Notes under the pieces: model-generated
The model's input: only the letters and a program-made list of their open reading frames with translations
Databases searched by the model: none
What the model was told of the DNA's origin: nothing
Translations under genes and position numbers: made by a program
From: Sphingobacterium corticibacterium
Lineage (GTDB): Bacteria > Bacteroidota > Bacteroidia > Sphingobacteriales > Sphingobacteriaceae
DNA: 64,000 nt
Direction: 5' to 3'
Assembly (NCBI RefSeq): GCF_004208525.1
Contig: NZ_SGIT01000001.1
Location: 930,001 to 994,000, forward strand
In this document: piece after piece, positions 8,317-17,756 of the stretch
Numbering within the stretch: the stretch's first letter is position 1
Layout of the letters: every line of letters begins with the position of its first letter

Positions 8317-9900
8317 CTAATTAATACCATGCATCATTTTCTTCAGTTTCGGATTGAATAGCAATAAAAATACGGCCACCACGATCGGTATAGCAGCGAT
8401 GATGTAGAAGAATACCGACATGGAGTAAGTCTGTGAGATTTTATCAATATAAGATCCCGTCATACCGGCAATAAAGTTCGCTATAGCAGAGGCCGTAAAC
8501 CAAAGTCCAAATAGTAGTCCGGCTAATTTCTTCGGCGAGAGCTTGCTTACATAAGATAGCCCTACCGGCGATAAACAAAGTTCACCTGTGGTGTGGAAGA
8601 AATATGCAAGGATCAGCCAAATCATACTGACGGAAGCTGTTGTAGCTCCCTGTGGAATACTGCTCGCACCAAACGCTAGCGCTATAAAACCAATCCCCAC
8701 TAACAGCAATCCCATCGCAAATTTCACCGGACCGGACGGATTCCATACTTTCTCCCACATTTTACTGAAAGAAGACGCTAAGGTAATGATGAAGAAAGAG
8801 TTTAGAATCTGGAACCAGGACACGGTCACCTCGGTTTGTTCGGCACTGAATTCGCGATATACTTTCCAGATACCCAGTCCCCATATAATGGCAAACGATA
8901 ACGCAGTAAAGAAAATAGTTAACGGATACGCAGCTGCGATTCTTTTTGCCAAGCTATACAGTACCCAGGTTACGATCATAATCGGGAAAATCGTTAAAGC
9001 CGCATCAACCCATTTAAATGTTAACCCTGCATTTCCTTCTAAAACACGTTGTGTATAATCTTTGGCAAAGATAGACATCGAACCACCAGCCTGCTCAAAT
9101 GCAAAAAAGAAAAATAAACTAGCAAACATCAATACCGCTACTACAATCAGCCTATCGCGTACCACATGCTTAGGTGTATCCTCGTCTGTCACTTTCTCTA
9201 CATGTTCGTCTGGTTGATGTATTTTGTTGGGTTTTTCGCCAATGATACCGAAGATCTTCTGTGCAAAGAAGAACTGCAACATACCAAAAAACATAAATAC
9301 ACCGGCAAGACCAAAGCCATAATGCCATCCTATTTTTTCGCCAATATACCCACATAGCAACATCCCTAAAAAGGCACCGGCATTAATCCCCATATAGAAA
9401 ATGGTATAACCTGCATCTTTCTTCGAGCTGGTGTCTGGATAAAGTTGACCAACCATAGAGGAAATATTCGGTTTAAATAAACCGTTCCCCAGAATCATCA
9501 AGACTAAACCCAGGTAAAAAAAACTAGTCCCAAACGTTTCAAACGCCATCGAGAGATGACCCAAGGTCATAATCAAAGCGCCTAACGTAATAGCTTGACG
9601 ATATCCTGTAAGTTTATCCGCGATCATTCCTCCGATCAACGGTGTAAGATAAACTAAGCCGGTATACCAGGCATAAAGCTGCATAGCGTCCGCATTTGTC
9701 CATCCCCATCCACCTTTGGCAATTTCTGTAATGAGGAACACGGTCAATAGGGCGCGCATTCCATAATAGCTAAAACGCTCCCACATTTCTGTAAAAAACA
9801 GCACAAATAAACTTGCGGGATGCCCCATTACCATTTTGTTGTCAATGCCCTGCTTAGCGAGGTGGTTTACCAGGACTTCGTCTTCTTTTTGTTGAATCAT
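8317..9900 (-). CDS. Proton-dependent oligopeptide (POT/PTR2) transporter
   Basis: A 527-residue inner-membrane symporter importing di- and tripeptides with protons. The family signature E-x-x-E-R-F-x-Y-Y appears as EMWERFSYYGM near residue 38-48 and the second PTR2 signature as FYMGINAGAFLG near 168-179. About 14 hydrophobic segments are visible, with a charged loop near 225-250 that is typical of bacterial members. It is separated from the upstream isomerase-like gene by 153 bases containing a strong hairpin, so it probably has its own promoter. Confidence 0.93.
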   Translation of the reverse strand: MIQQKEDEVLVNHLAKQGIDNKMVMGHPASLFVLFFTEMWERFSYYGMRALLTVFLITEIAKGGWGWTNADAMQLYAWYTGLVYLTPLIGGMIADKLTGYRQAITLGALIMTLGHLSMAFETFGTSFFYLGLVLMILGNGLFKPNISSMVGQLYPDTSSKKDAGYTIFYMGINAGAFLGMLLCGYIGEKIGWHYGFGLAGVFMFFGMLQFFFAQKIFGIIGEKPNKIHQPDEHVEKVTDEDTPKHVVRDRLIVVAVLMFASLFFFFAFEQAGGSMSIFAKDYTQRVLEGNAGLTFKWVDAALTIFPIMIVTWVLYSLAKRIAAAYPLTIFFTALSFAIIWGLGIWKVYREFSAEQTEVTVSWFQILNSFFIITLASSFSKMWEKVWNPSGPVKFAMGLLLVGIGFIALAFGASSIPQGATTASVSMIWLILAYFFHTTGELCLSPVGLSYVSKLSPKKLAGLLFGLWFTASAIANFIAGMTGSYIDKISQTYSMSVFFYIIAAIPIVVAVFLLLFNPKLKKMMHGIN

Positions 9901-9924
9901 CTTTTAAAGTTATTGTCATGAAAA

Positions 9925-9962
9925 CCAAAATCAAACAGGGGTATTCACCTAATTGATTTTGG
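9925..9962 (-). terminator. Hairpin, probable terminator after the isomerase-like gene
   Basis: CCAAAATCAA at 9925-9934 pairs perfectly with TTGATTTTGG at 9953-9962; an inner GGT/ACC pair (9940-9942 with 9947-9949) tightens the loop. Read on the minus strand the hairpin is followed by TTTTC. It lies between the isomerase-like gene stop and the peptide transporter start, so it ends one transcript or forms part of the transporter leader. Confidence 0.55.
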
Positions 9963-10053
9963 CAACTTTGCTACAAAGAAAATAAAAATTCTAGTTTTTC
10001 CCGTAATATCCATTTTATATTTTGTAAAAATTCAATTACGGGTTAATCCGAAT

Positions 10054-10938
10054 TTACAACGTCTTAAATCGCTCCAGCAATTTTTTAGTCGCGAGAATAC
10101 CGTCTAATTCGGCAAGTTTACTACCTTCATACTCAATGCCCACATATCCCTTAAAACCAGCCTCTTTCACAATTTGCATCATGCGGTGATAGTCAATAGC
10201 CGTTTCGTTACCATTTGCGTCAAAATCGTGAGACTTGGCACTTACTCCTTTCGCATAGGGCATTAGATCTTGTACACCTTGATAGCGATCGTATTCATAG
10301 AAATTACCGAAATCAGGTAAACTTCCACAGTTTTTCTTACCGACTGCTTTCAACACGCCTGCCAACCAATCACCATGGGAAGAGATACCGCCGTGATTTT
10401 CTACAATGACGTTAATTTTTGCTTTTTTACCATAGTCCGCTAATGTGCCTAAGCTGTCGACGACACGTTGTGCCACCTCTTCCGGCGTACCTTTTCCGGC
10501 TGCATTTACGCGGATGGATTTACATCCTAAAAAGGCTGCTGCATCGATCCACTTATAATGATTGTCAACAGCTTGTAAACGCTTCGCATTATCTTCGTCT
10601 CCTAGATTCCCTTCCCCATCGATCATGATCAACACATTTTTGACACCATTATCTTTAGCCCTATTGTTCAAGTCTTTCAAATAAGCCATATCTTTAGCTT
10701 TATCTTTAAAGAACTGATTGACATATTCCACCCCGTAGATACCACATTTTTTTGCGGCAAATTCCGGAAAATCAATATTCTTTAAATCTCCTGCAAATAG
10801 TGTTTTGTGAAGAGACCATTGCGCTAACGAAATGTCAAACCATGCTTTTTTTGCGGCAAACACATCTAACGAAGGAGCTATTACCACTCCTGCTGTTGCC
10901 AATCCTAAGTTTTTTAAAAACGTTCTTCTAGAGTTCAT
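10054..10938 (-). CDS. Tat-exported sugar phosphate isomerase/epimerase-like protein
   Basis: A 294-residue TIM-barrel protein of the xylose isomerase-like/AP endonuclease 2 fold. The N-terminus has a twin-arginine signal (SRRTFLKN, then a hydrophobic stretch to residue 28), so it is exported folded. Metal-ligand-like acidic residues and histidines lie in [20 protein letters not shown] and GIEYEG. Substrate unknown; related exported proteins are common in Bacteroidota sugar catabolism. It starts 19 bases after the LutA-like gene and is likely the end of the long S4-aroB transcript. Confidence 0.87.
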   Translation of the reverse strand: MNSRRTFLKNLGLATAGVVIAPSLDVFAAKKAWFDISLAQWSLHKTLFAGDLKNIDFPEFAAKKCGIYGVEYVNQFFKDKAKDMAYLKDLNNRAKDNGVKNVLIMIDGEGNLGDEDNAKRLQAVDNHYKWIDAAAFLGCKSIRVNAAGKGTPEEVAQRVVDSLGTLADYGKKAKINVIVENHGGISSHGDWLAGVLKAVGKKNCGSLPDFGNFYEYDRYQGVQDLMPYAKGVSAKSHDFDANGNETAIDYHRMMQIVKEAGFKGYVGIEYEGSKLAELDGILATKKLLERFKTL

Positions 10939-10957
10939 TGGATTTTTATAGGTTTTA

Positions 10958-11686
10958 TTAAATATTTGCCCACCCAGAGGTTAATACATCCGCGATATGT
11001 TTGGTCTTGATGGGGAGTTGATGTTTATCAATATATCCTTGTATTTGAAATAAACATGAACTATCTGTTGAAATAATATAGTCAGCTTTAACGGCCATGG
11101 CCTTTTGTACTTTTTGTTCAGCAATCGCCGCCGATATGCCTTCAAATTTCACAGAAAAAGTGCCACCAAACCCATAACATGCGTCTTGCTCATGCATAGA
11201 AACAATCTCAAGACCGCCCACTTGCGCTAATAGCTGTCGGGGTTCTTCTTTCATTTTATATTCCCCTAACGCGGCACAGGAGTCATGATAGATCGCCGTA
11301 CCCACTAATTCTGCTCCAAAATAATCTTTTTTAAGCACATTTACCAAAAAATCGGTCAATTCGTAGATGTTTGATTGGATATTGCGACAGCGGTTATGAA
11401 CCGTAGAATTGGTAAACAAATCATCATATCCATTTTTTATCATCTCGGTACAAGAGGCCGACGGCGACACGATATAATGATCTTCCGAAAAATCACGCAG
11501 AAATTTAAGACCGATTTTCTTGGCCTCATCCCAGAAGCCCGCATGATACGCCGGTTGCCCGCAGCAGGTTTGTTTCGGATTATAGATAACTTCGCAACCT
11601 GCTTTTTGCAACAGCTTCACCGTGCTAAAGGCCGTTTCCGGATAAATCTGATCTATGAAACAGGGTATAAATAGTTCTACTTTCAT
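10958..11686 (-). CDS. LutA/GlcF-type cysteine-rich (Fe-S) protein
   Basis: A 242-residue protein of two CCG domains, as in LutA of the lactate-oxidising LutABC complex and in heterodisulfide reductase-type subunits. The first motif is intact (C9, C41-C42-G43 in TCCGQP). The second has C137 (HDSC) but reads C170-Y171-G172 in front of FGGTF, where LutA proteins have CCG, so one cluster ligand may be missing. lutB and lutC are not nearby. The start overlaps the stop of the MFS gene by four bases (ATGA). Lactate or glycolate oxidation is the family role and only inferred here. Confidence 0.85.
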   Translation of the reverse strand: MKVELFIPCFIDQIYPETAFSTVKLLQKAGCEVIYNPKQTCCGQPAYHAGFWDEAKKIGLKFLRDFSEDHYIVSPSASCTEMIKNGYDDLFTNSTVHNRCRNIQSNIYELTDFLVNVLKKDYFGAELVGTAIYHDSCAALGEYKMKEEPRQLLAQVGGLEIVSMHEQDACYGFGGTFSVKFEGISAAIAEQKVQKAMAVKADYIISTDSSCLFQIQGYIDKHQLPIKTKHIADVLTSGWANI

Positions 11687-12990
11687 GACGTCATTGCCTT
11701 ATTAAATCGCAGTAAGCGAAAGAGTAAACCACATCCAATGATAAAAAATACAGAAAGAAACAGTGCGGAGTAACGTATGTTGTGGGTGAACTGTTCTATC
11801 AACCCAAAAGAAAATAACCCTAATACAATAGCTAATTTTTCGGTGATATCATAAAAGCTAAAAAAGGATGTCGTATCCTTGATGTTTTCGGGAAGGAATT
11901 TAGAATAGGTAGAGCGGGAGAGCGATTGAATACCGCCCATCACTAATCCAACCAGACACGCTAAAACGTAAAATGCTGTTTCTGTTTTTATGAAGAATGC
12001 GGATACACACACACCTATCCACACCAATACGACGACGATCAAAATCTTAATATTACCGAACTTTGCAGAAAGCTTGGACATCAAAAAAGCACCGAATATG
12101 GCAACCAGCTGAATTAACAGTATGGTTATAATGAGTTTAGAGCTCTCGAGTTGAAGCTCTTTGGCGCCAAATGCAGCCGCTACAATCATCACAGTTTGCA
12201 CCCCGGCAGAATAAAAAAAGTAAGCCGGTAAAAATCGACGAATACGTTCCATCTTCTGTATACGGCGTAATACGATACGGTATTCTATAATAACCGTACG
12301 GAATACTTTTTTGGAGGCCCGTATCACTGATTTTTGGTTGTTCGGAAGTGCAAAAAACGGAATGATCGAAAAACTAGCCCACCACACACCGACCAACAAA
12401 AAGGATAACCGCGGTCCAAACGAGGCATCGATAATACCGAACCATTCTGGTTTTAAAATAAACACCAAACAAATAAGCTGGAGGGTAACGCAGCCTACGT
12501 AACCATAGGCAAAACCTTGTGCACTCACGCTGTCCTGCTTATCTACCGTAGCTATTTCGGGTAAATAGGAATTGTTAAATAATACACCTCCGATATAGCC
12601 CATAGCGGCCAATCCGAATAATATTACGCTCATTTCTAATGTTTCTAGCCGAAAAAAGAAAAGCCCCATACAAGCTACCGCGCCAAAATAGGTAAAGAAC
12701 ATCATCATGCTTTTCTTTTTTCCCTGCACATCGGCATAAGACGAAAGAAACGGCAATACAAAAGCCATGAAGAGATAAGAAAAAGCCAACGCAAAGTTAG
12801 AGAGAGCAGTATTAACGACCTCGAATCCGAAAAAACTGACAACATCGCCTTTTTCCGCAGTCTGCGTAATCGCCGTGTAATAAGCTGGAAAAATGGTCGA
12901 TGTAATGACCAGATTATAAGCAGAGTTCGCCCAGTCAAACATCGACCAGGAACGAATTAAGCGTTTGTTGTTTTTTTCAATAACACGCAT
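11683..12990 (-). CDS. MFS transporter of the UMF1/Atg22 type
   Basis: A 435-residue inner-membrane protein with about 12 hydrophobic segments. The N-terminal motif SWSMFDWANSAYNLVI is the hallmark of the UMF1 (Atg22-like) branch of the major facilitator superfamily, and GLVMGGIQSLSRSTYSKFLP is the equivalent motif in the second half. Yeast Atg22 exports amino acids from the vacuole; the bacterial substrate is unknown. It shares four bases with the LutA-like gene, so the two are co-translated, and it follows the PBP4 gene by 34 bases. Confidence 0.88.
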   Translation of the reverse strand: MRVIEKNNKRLIRSWSMFDWANSAYNLVITSTIFPAYYTAITQTAEKGDVVSFFGFEVVNTALSNFALAFSYLFMAFVLPFLSSYADVQGKKKSMMMFFTYFGAVACMGLFFFRLETLEMSVILFGLAAMGYIGGVLFNNSYLPEIATVDKQDSVSAQGFAYGYVGCVTLQLICLVFILKPEWFGIIDASFGPRLSFLLVGVWWASFSIIPFFALPNNQKSVIRASKKVFRTVIIEYRIVLRRIQKMERIRRFLPAYFFYSAGVQTVMIVAAAFGAKELQLESSKLIITILLIQLVAIFGAFLMSKLSAKFGNIKILIVVVLVWIGVCVSAFFIKTETAFYVLACLVGLVMGGIQSLSRSTYSKFLPENIKDTTSFFSFYDITEKLAIVLGLFSFGLIEQFTHNIRYSALFLSVFFIIGCGLLFRLLRFNKAMTS

Positions 12991-13024
12991 TTGTGAAGCG
13001 AATATAACAGATTTTAATAATTCA

Positions 13025-14335
13025 TTAAAAATATTCCCAGATAAAAGTCATGATACGTGCGACTTCCTTACGCACCGGTTTCGCTGAACCCACGAAATTG
13101 TTATGGAGAAAAGAAAACACAAGATTTCGTCCACTACGGGTCCGGATATATCCGCTTTGACAATATACACTTTTTAGGGTGCCTGTTTTTGCCCAAACAA
13201 ACGGGATCCCACTATCCAGCTGATAAGTCGCTTTTAACGTACCTTCTAAGCCTCCCGCAGCAAACAAATAATGAAGTGCATTTGCTTCCGGAATCTCTTG
13301 TGCTATCATCAACAACAGTTCCACCAAACTCCTCGCCGTAACTTTATTATAAGGTGATAAACCACTGCCATCGTATAAGTCTATCTTATCTGTAAAAAAA
13401 GCATAATGTGCGGCCTCCATATCTTTTCTTAACCGAGCGGTATGAAAATCACCATATCTATTCATCGCTGCAACCATCATCAGCTGCTCCGCTAAAAAAT
13501 TATCACTGACCAACATCATCTCCCGTAGTACATCACGTGTAGTAACAGAATATAAAGTATTCACTTCTGTGGGCTTAGGGTATTGAATTAATTCTACTTG
13601 TTTCTGTAGCGTATCCTGCAGAAGCTGTATAAATAGCTCATCAGAATATTTAAAAGGTTTCTGGTTTACGTAGTTATTCGGAATTCTTGCGTTATTGATC
13701 AAAAAGGTGTTTTCCGCAAATTTTCGATGGATCCGGAATCGGTCTGGTTTCCCGATGGTCTCGTCTGTAGCCACACCAAATTGGAAATGTACAGGAAAAA
13801 CGGTCAACCTGTTCCGAATACTCCCAAAGGTCACGACATTGCCGTAAATAGGAAATGGTGTTATCTCTGGCTGATAGTATTCCTCATAATCTTCCATAGC
13901 CCATCCCAGGCGATAAAAAGGCTCTTCTGTTGATATGCTTCCTACGTAAAATAACTTCTTATCTGTCGCTTTTAAAAAATTATAGACTGTACCTGCATCC
14001 AACTTCGGATGTAGAAAGGTGGGATCACCTGTTCCCCAGAATAACAAAGAATCTCCCTTTTCTGTATACTGTAACGCAGGAATGGAATCTCCAATATTTT
14101 TAAGGACTGTAAATAATGTGAATATTTTGGCATTGGATGCCGGCGTAAAATATTTATCTTCATTCAATCCCAAGAGGAATTGATGCTCCTCCACATCATA
14201 AAGACTAAAGCCAAAGAAATGATTTTTTAATATAGGTGATTGCTCTAACGATCTCTGAATTAAACCTATATCTTGTGATCTTGCTTGATAAGCAGAAAGG
14301 AATAAAACAAATATAGAAAACAGCAATTTATTCAT
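13025..14335 (-). CDS. dacB: D-alanyl-D-alanine carboxypeptidase/endopeptidase (PBP4 family, S13)
   Basis: A periplasmic class C penicillin-binding protein that trims and splits peptidoglycan cross-links. The 436-residue protein has a signal peptide (about 1-20) and all three active-site motifs: S67-N-A-K70, S277-D-N279 and K383-T-G385. The large gap between the first two is the insertion typical of PBP4. It is 20 bases downstream of the ThuA-like gene in the same transcript. Confidence 0.93.
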   Translation of the reverse strand: MNKLLFSIFVLFLSAYQARSQDIGLIQRSLEQSPILKNHFFGFSLYDVEEHQFLLGLNEDKYFTPASNAKIFTLFTVLKNIGDSIPALQYTEKGDSLLFWGTGDPTFLHPKLDAGTVYNFLKATDKKLFYVGSISTEEPFYRLGWAMEDYEEYYQPEITPFPIYGNVVTFGSIRNRLTVFPVHFQFGVATDETIGKPDRFRIHRKFAENTFLINNARIPNNYVNQKPFKYSDELFIQLLQDTLQKQVELIQYPKPTEVNTLYSVTTRDVLREMMLVSDNFLAEQLMMVAAMNRYGDFHTARLRKDMEAAHYAFFTDKIDLYDGSGLSPYNKVTARSLVELLLMIAQEIPEANALHYLFAAGGLEGTLKATYQLDSGIPFVWAKTGTLKSVYCQSGYIRTRSGRNLVFSFLHNNFVGSAKPVRKEVARIMTFIWEYF

Positions 14336-14355
14336 AAACGAGAAGTCAACTATAC

Positions 14356-15069
14356 CTAACGCCTTAACACATACTTGATACCACCGACAATATGCTGTTG
14401 AAAAGGAATCTCGTCGAAAGACTCATCCGTATGCCCAAGCCCCGTATAGAATGTACGTCCACCGTCGAACTCCCGAAACCAGGCTATCGGATGAAATTTC
14501 CCCATCGTTCCGCCCTTGTAGGTTCGCTCATCGAGGGTCATCAGGATATGTAATCCAGGCTGTATATCTCTAAAATCATACCATTCATCTTTATGCCACC
14601 AAACCTTTTGTAGGTGTTTCGTTGCCAAGTGCTTACGATCAACAACATCTATTTTAGCTTCTTGCACCGGCGGATGTTGCGTAAAATAGCCTCCTACCAA
14701 TTCGCCGTACCAGGGCCACTCAAACTCCGTATCAGATGCAGCATGTATACCGACAAATCCATTGCCGGAGCGTATGAAGTGCTGAAAGGCAGCTTTCTGC
14801 TCGTCATTAAATATATTTCCGGTGGTGCTTAAGAAAATGACAGCACCGAATTGGCTTAAACTATCCGCACAAAAATAGCGGGCATCTTCGGTATGTACGG
14901 CTGCGATATCTTCCGATTGCAGTATTCTTTTTACCGTTTCTACCCCTTTGGGAATACTTTTATGCCTAAAGCCTGTTGTTTTGGTAAAGACCAATACCCG
15001 TTCCTGACTATAAGCCGTAAATATCTGGCCGAAGAAGAGCAGGTTTATAAAGAGTAAAAGATGTTTCAT
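14356..15069 (-). CDS. Secreted ThuA-like protein
   Basis: A 237-residue protein with a signal peptide (1-22) followed by a ThuA domain, a glutamine-amidotransferase-like fold found in trehalose utilisation and in many exported Bacteroidota carbohydrate proteins. Typical stretches are VFTKTTGFRHKSIP, FLSTTGNIFNDEQ, FVGIHAASDTE and the C-terminal YTGLGHTDESF. The enzymatic role is uncertain. The start codon overlaps the last base of the aroB stop (one base). Confidence 0.88.
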   Translation of the reverse strand: MKHLLLFINLLFFGQIFTAYSQERVLVFTKTTGFRHKSIPKGVETVKRILQSEDIAAVHTEDARYFCADSLSQFGAVIFLSTTGNIFNDEQKAAFQHFIRSGNGFVGIHAASDTEFEWPWYGELVGGYFTQHPPVQEAKIDVVDRKHLATKHLQKVWWHKDEWYDFRDIQPGLHILMTLDERTYKGGTMGKFHPIAWFREFDGGRTFYTGLGHTDESFDEIPFQQHIVGGIKYVLRR

Positions 15070-16139
15070 TATGTATTTTTATTTCTGTAAAAATCTAGAC
15101 TTTCCATAATCAGCTCTTCTTTTACATACCTATCGTAATCGCATTTTCCGATTTCAGACAGTAGAGCAAATCCCAGTTTTTTTCCGTCGTTCTTTTTATC
15201 ATTTTGCATCAAGGCTATAAGTTCCGGATATATTTCTTCCGAAAAGGCGTACCGTACGAAACGGTTATCGAACGCAGCCATTATTTCCGACAAATCCGTT
15301 GTGGAAAGGCCATTTATTTTATGCGCAATGTAAGCTTCACAAATCATGCCCAATGCAATAGCTTCGCCGTGTAACAGCGGATCGGCATCGTGTATCAAAG
15401 AATACCCTTCCACAGCATGTCCGATGGTGTGGCCGAAGTTTAAGATTTTTCGAAGGCCCTTTTCGGTTGGATCTTGTGTAATCACGTCATTTTTTATTTC
15501 CACGGAACGAAAAACAATATCATCTAAACCATCACTATTCAAATCAACATCTTTCGTTCTGAAGAACAACTCTCTATCATAAATTAAACCATGTTTAATA
15601 ACCTCTGCAAAACCTGAGCGCATTTGACGTTCATCCAACGTATCCAAAAACTGTCCGCTGATAAAAACTGCTTGGGGCTGCGTAAACGTACCAATGATAT
15701 TTTTTACGTTGTCTAGATCTATCCCCGTTTTTCCACCCACCGAGGCGTCGACCTGTGATAGTAGGGTTGTCGGAATCTGAATAAAATCAATACCTCTTTT
15801 ATAAGTAGAGGCTGCAAACCCTCCCATATCCGTCACTACTCCACCACCCAAATTGATCATTAACGCTTTTCGATCAGCTCCAAAATCGAGCATAGTTTTC
15901 CAAACACCAATACAGAAATCAATATTTTTGTTTTCTTCTCCCGGATCGACTTCAATAATATCGTAATCCGTTATCTCGGAAAGAGCGGATTGTAGTATCG
16001 GTAAACAATGATCATTGGTATTTCTATCCACCAACACCAAAATTTGGGAATAGTTGCGTGAAGTAATAAATGTGGCTAAAGATTCGAGATTGTTTTCGAA
16101 GAATACCGTATAACCAAGACTGGCGATCTGTTTTGTCAT
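15069..16139 (-). CDS. aroB: 3-dehydroquinate synthase
   Basis: Second step of the shikimate pathway, turning DAHP into 3-dehydroquinate with NAD and zinc. Length 356 is normal. The NAD loop reads GGGVVTDMGGFAASTYKRG (about 97-115), the substrate loop LSQVDASVGGKTGID, and zinc ligands lie in FAEVIKHG, LNFGHTIGHAVEG and LLHGEAIALG. It follows the S4 gene by 33 bases and is coupled to the ThuA-like gene by a one-base overlap. No other shikimate gene is in the window. Confidence 0.96.
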   Translation of the reverse strand: MTKQIASLGYTVFFENNLESLATFITSRNYSQILVLVDRNTNDHCLPILQSALSEITDYDIIEVDPGEENKNIDFCIGVWKTMLDFGADRKALMINLGGGVVTDMGGFAASTYKRGIDFIQIPTTLLSQVDASVGGKTGIDLDNVKNIIGTFTQPQAVFISGQFLDTLDERQMRSGFAEVIKHGLIYDRELFFRTKDVDLNSDGLDDIVFRSVEIKNDVITQDPTEKGLRKILNFGHTIGHAVEGYSLIHDADPLLHGEAIALGMICEAYIAHKINGLSTTDLSEIMAAFDNRFVRYAFSEEIYPELIALMQNDKKNDGKKLGFALLSEIGKCDYDRYVKEELIMESLDFYRNKNT

Positions 16140-16172
16140 GTATTGTGCTGTTTGAAATATGAAAGCACTAAA

Positions 16173-16379
16173 TTACACAATTTTTACTTGCTGTCCATCA
16201 AATTCAATGATGTCTCCTACTTTTACTTTTAATCTTTTTCTAAAATCTACCTGACCGTTATATTTAACCAATCCTTCTTCCACAACAAACTGTGCCATCG
16301 CACCGTGTTCGACCCAATTCATCGCTTTTAATAGCTGGATTAACTGAATATATTCTCCCTTTAATGAAAATGTTTGCAT
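16173..16379 (-). CDS. Small S4-domain RNA-binding protein (YbcJ-like)
   Basis: A 68-residue protein consisting of a single S4 RNA-binding domain (VEHGAMAQFVVEEGLVKYNGQ, RKRLKVKVGDIIEFDG). Homologues are small stand-alone S4 proteins thought to bind structured RNA, possibly rRNA. It is the first gene of the minus-strand run and is divergent from proline dehydrogenase across 180 bases. Confidence 0.88.
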   Translation of the reverse strand: MQTFSLKGEYIQLIQLLKAMNWVEHGAMAQFVVEEGLVKYNGQVDFRKRLKVKVGDIIEFDGQQVKIV

Positions 16380-16531
16380 AACGCTTCTCTATTATTATTT
16401 TAATGGTTTTGTAAAGATACGGGATCGCAAATCAAGTGATCAATAATATCCGTAAAAAAAAGGATAATTCCTGTTAAACATAAAAGGCTTATCGGCTATC
16501 GAAAAGATATAAAGAGATGAAAATAAATATT

Positions 16532-16539
16532 TAATTTTG
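16532..16539 (+). promoter_or_regulatory. Probable -7 element for proline dehydrogenase
   Basis: TAATTTTG matches the Bacteroidota -7 consensus TAnnTTTG, 20 bases before the ATG at 16560. No TTTG is found about 20 bases upstream. The rest of the 180-base divergent spacer (16380-16559) is AT-rich with nothing else recognisable. Confidence 0.5.
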
Positions 16540-16559
16540 ACCGTTATTATTTTACACGT

Positions 16560-17747
16560 ATGATATCTGTGCATCATTTGGCTAAACTGGATTTTAACAA
16601 CACGGAAATTGCTTTTCGGAATAAATCCGATGAAGATTTGGAAAAAGCGTACTGGCTTTTTAAAATAGTAGCCAGCAATACCCTTATCAAAATTGGCACG
16701 CCTCTTACAAACTTTGCTTTAAAAATAGGGTTACCCATCCAAGGTATTATCCGCAACACGATCTACAAACAGTTTTGTGGTGGAGAATCCATCGAAGGGT
16801 GTGAGCCCGCTATTGCCGAACTGGGGCAAGCCAAGGTAACTACCATCTTGGATTACTCGGTAGAAGGAGAAGAATCGGAAGAGAGCTTTAACCACACTTG
16901 TGCTGAAATTTTACGTACGGTAGCTTATGCACAAAAAAATAAACTCATATCATTTTGTGTTTTCAAACCTACAGGCTTGGGAAGATTTGATCTATTTGCC
17001 AAAGTGGATGCAAAACAGCCACTTTCTGATCAGGAGAAAATGGAGTTTGCACGCGTTTATGAGCGTATAGATGCTATTTGCGGCGCTTGTTATAAAGCGG
17101 ATATACGGGTGTTGATAGACGCCGAGCATTCTTGGATACAAGATACTATCGATGACTTTGCTCGGGAAATGATGGAGAAATACAATAAAGAGCGTGTCAT
17201 CGTATATAACACATATCAATTGTACCGCCATGATAAATTCGCCTCCCTACAGGCTGATTTCGCGTATGCACAGACCCAAAACTTTTATTTGGGTGCCAAA
17301 ATTGTACGAGGTGCTTATATGGAAATAGAACGCGATCGTGCGACCGAACATGGCTACCCTTCACCTATCCAACCCAATAAAGAAGCAAGCGATCGGGATT
17401 ATAATGAATCGATCCGATTTTGTCTAAACCACATTAACCGTATCGGCTTGATGGCCGGCACGCATAATGAAGAGAGCGCTAGATTGTTGACAGACGAAAT
17501 GGCCTTACGCGGAATCTCTCCGGCCAACGATCATATTTTCTTCGCTCAATTATTAGGTATGTCTGATAATTTATCATTCAATTTAGCAGACGCGGGTTTT
17601 CACGTCGCTAAATATATGCCTTACGGACCAGTAAAAGCCGTTATGCCATATTTATTCCGTCGCGCGCAGGAAAATACTTCCGTAGGTGGCCAGACAAGCC
17701 GCGAATTAAGTCTAATAGTAAAAGAGAAAGCGAGAAGAAAATCGTAA
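16560..17747 (+). CDS. Proline dehydrogenase
   Basis: FAD enzyme oxidising proline to pyrroline-5-carboxylate. The 395-residue single-domain protein has the PutA/ProDH TIM barrel: FKPTGLGR, RVLIDAEHSWIQ, YNTYQLYR, GAKIVRGAYMEIER and AGTHNEES, ending with YMPYGPVKAVMPYLFRRAQE, the substrate-contact helix with paired arginines. It lacks the PutA DNA-binding and P5C dehydrogenase parts, so P5C oxidation must be encoded elsewhere. The HAD gene follows after nine bases. Confidence 0.93.
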   Translation: MISVHHLAKLDFNNTEIAFRNKSDEDLEKAYWLFKIVASNTLIKIGTPLTNFALKIGLPIQGIIRNTIYKQFCGGESIEGCEPAIAELGQAKVTTILDYSVEGEESEESFNHTCAEILRTVAYAQKNKLISFCVFKPTGLGRFDLFAKVDAKQPLSDQEKMEFARVYERIDAICGACYKADIRVLIDAEHSWIQDTIDDFAREMMEKYNKERVIVYNTYQLYRHDKFASLQADFAYAQTQNFYLGAKIVRGAYMEIERDRATEHGYPSPIQPNKEASDRDYNESIRFCLNHINRIGLMAGTHNEESARLLTDEMALRGISPANDHIFFAQLLGMSDNLSFNLADAGFHVAKYMPYGPVKAVMPYLFRRAQENTSVGGQTSRELSLIVKEKARRKS

Positions 17748-17756
17748 TTTTGCGGC

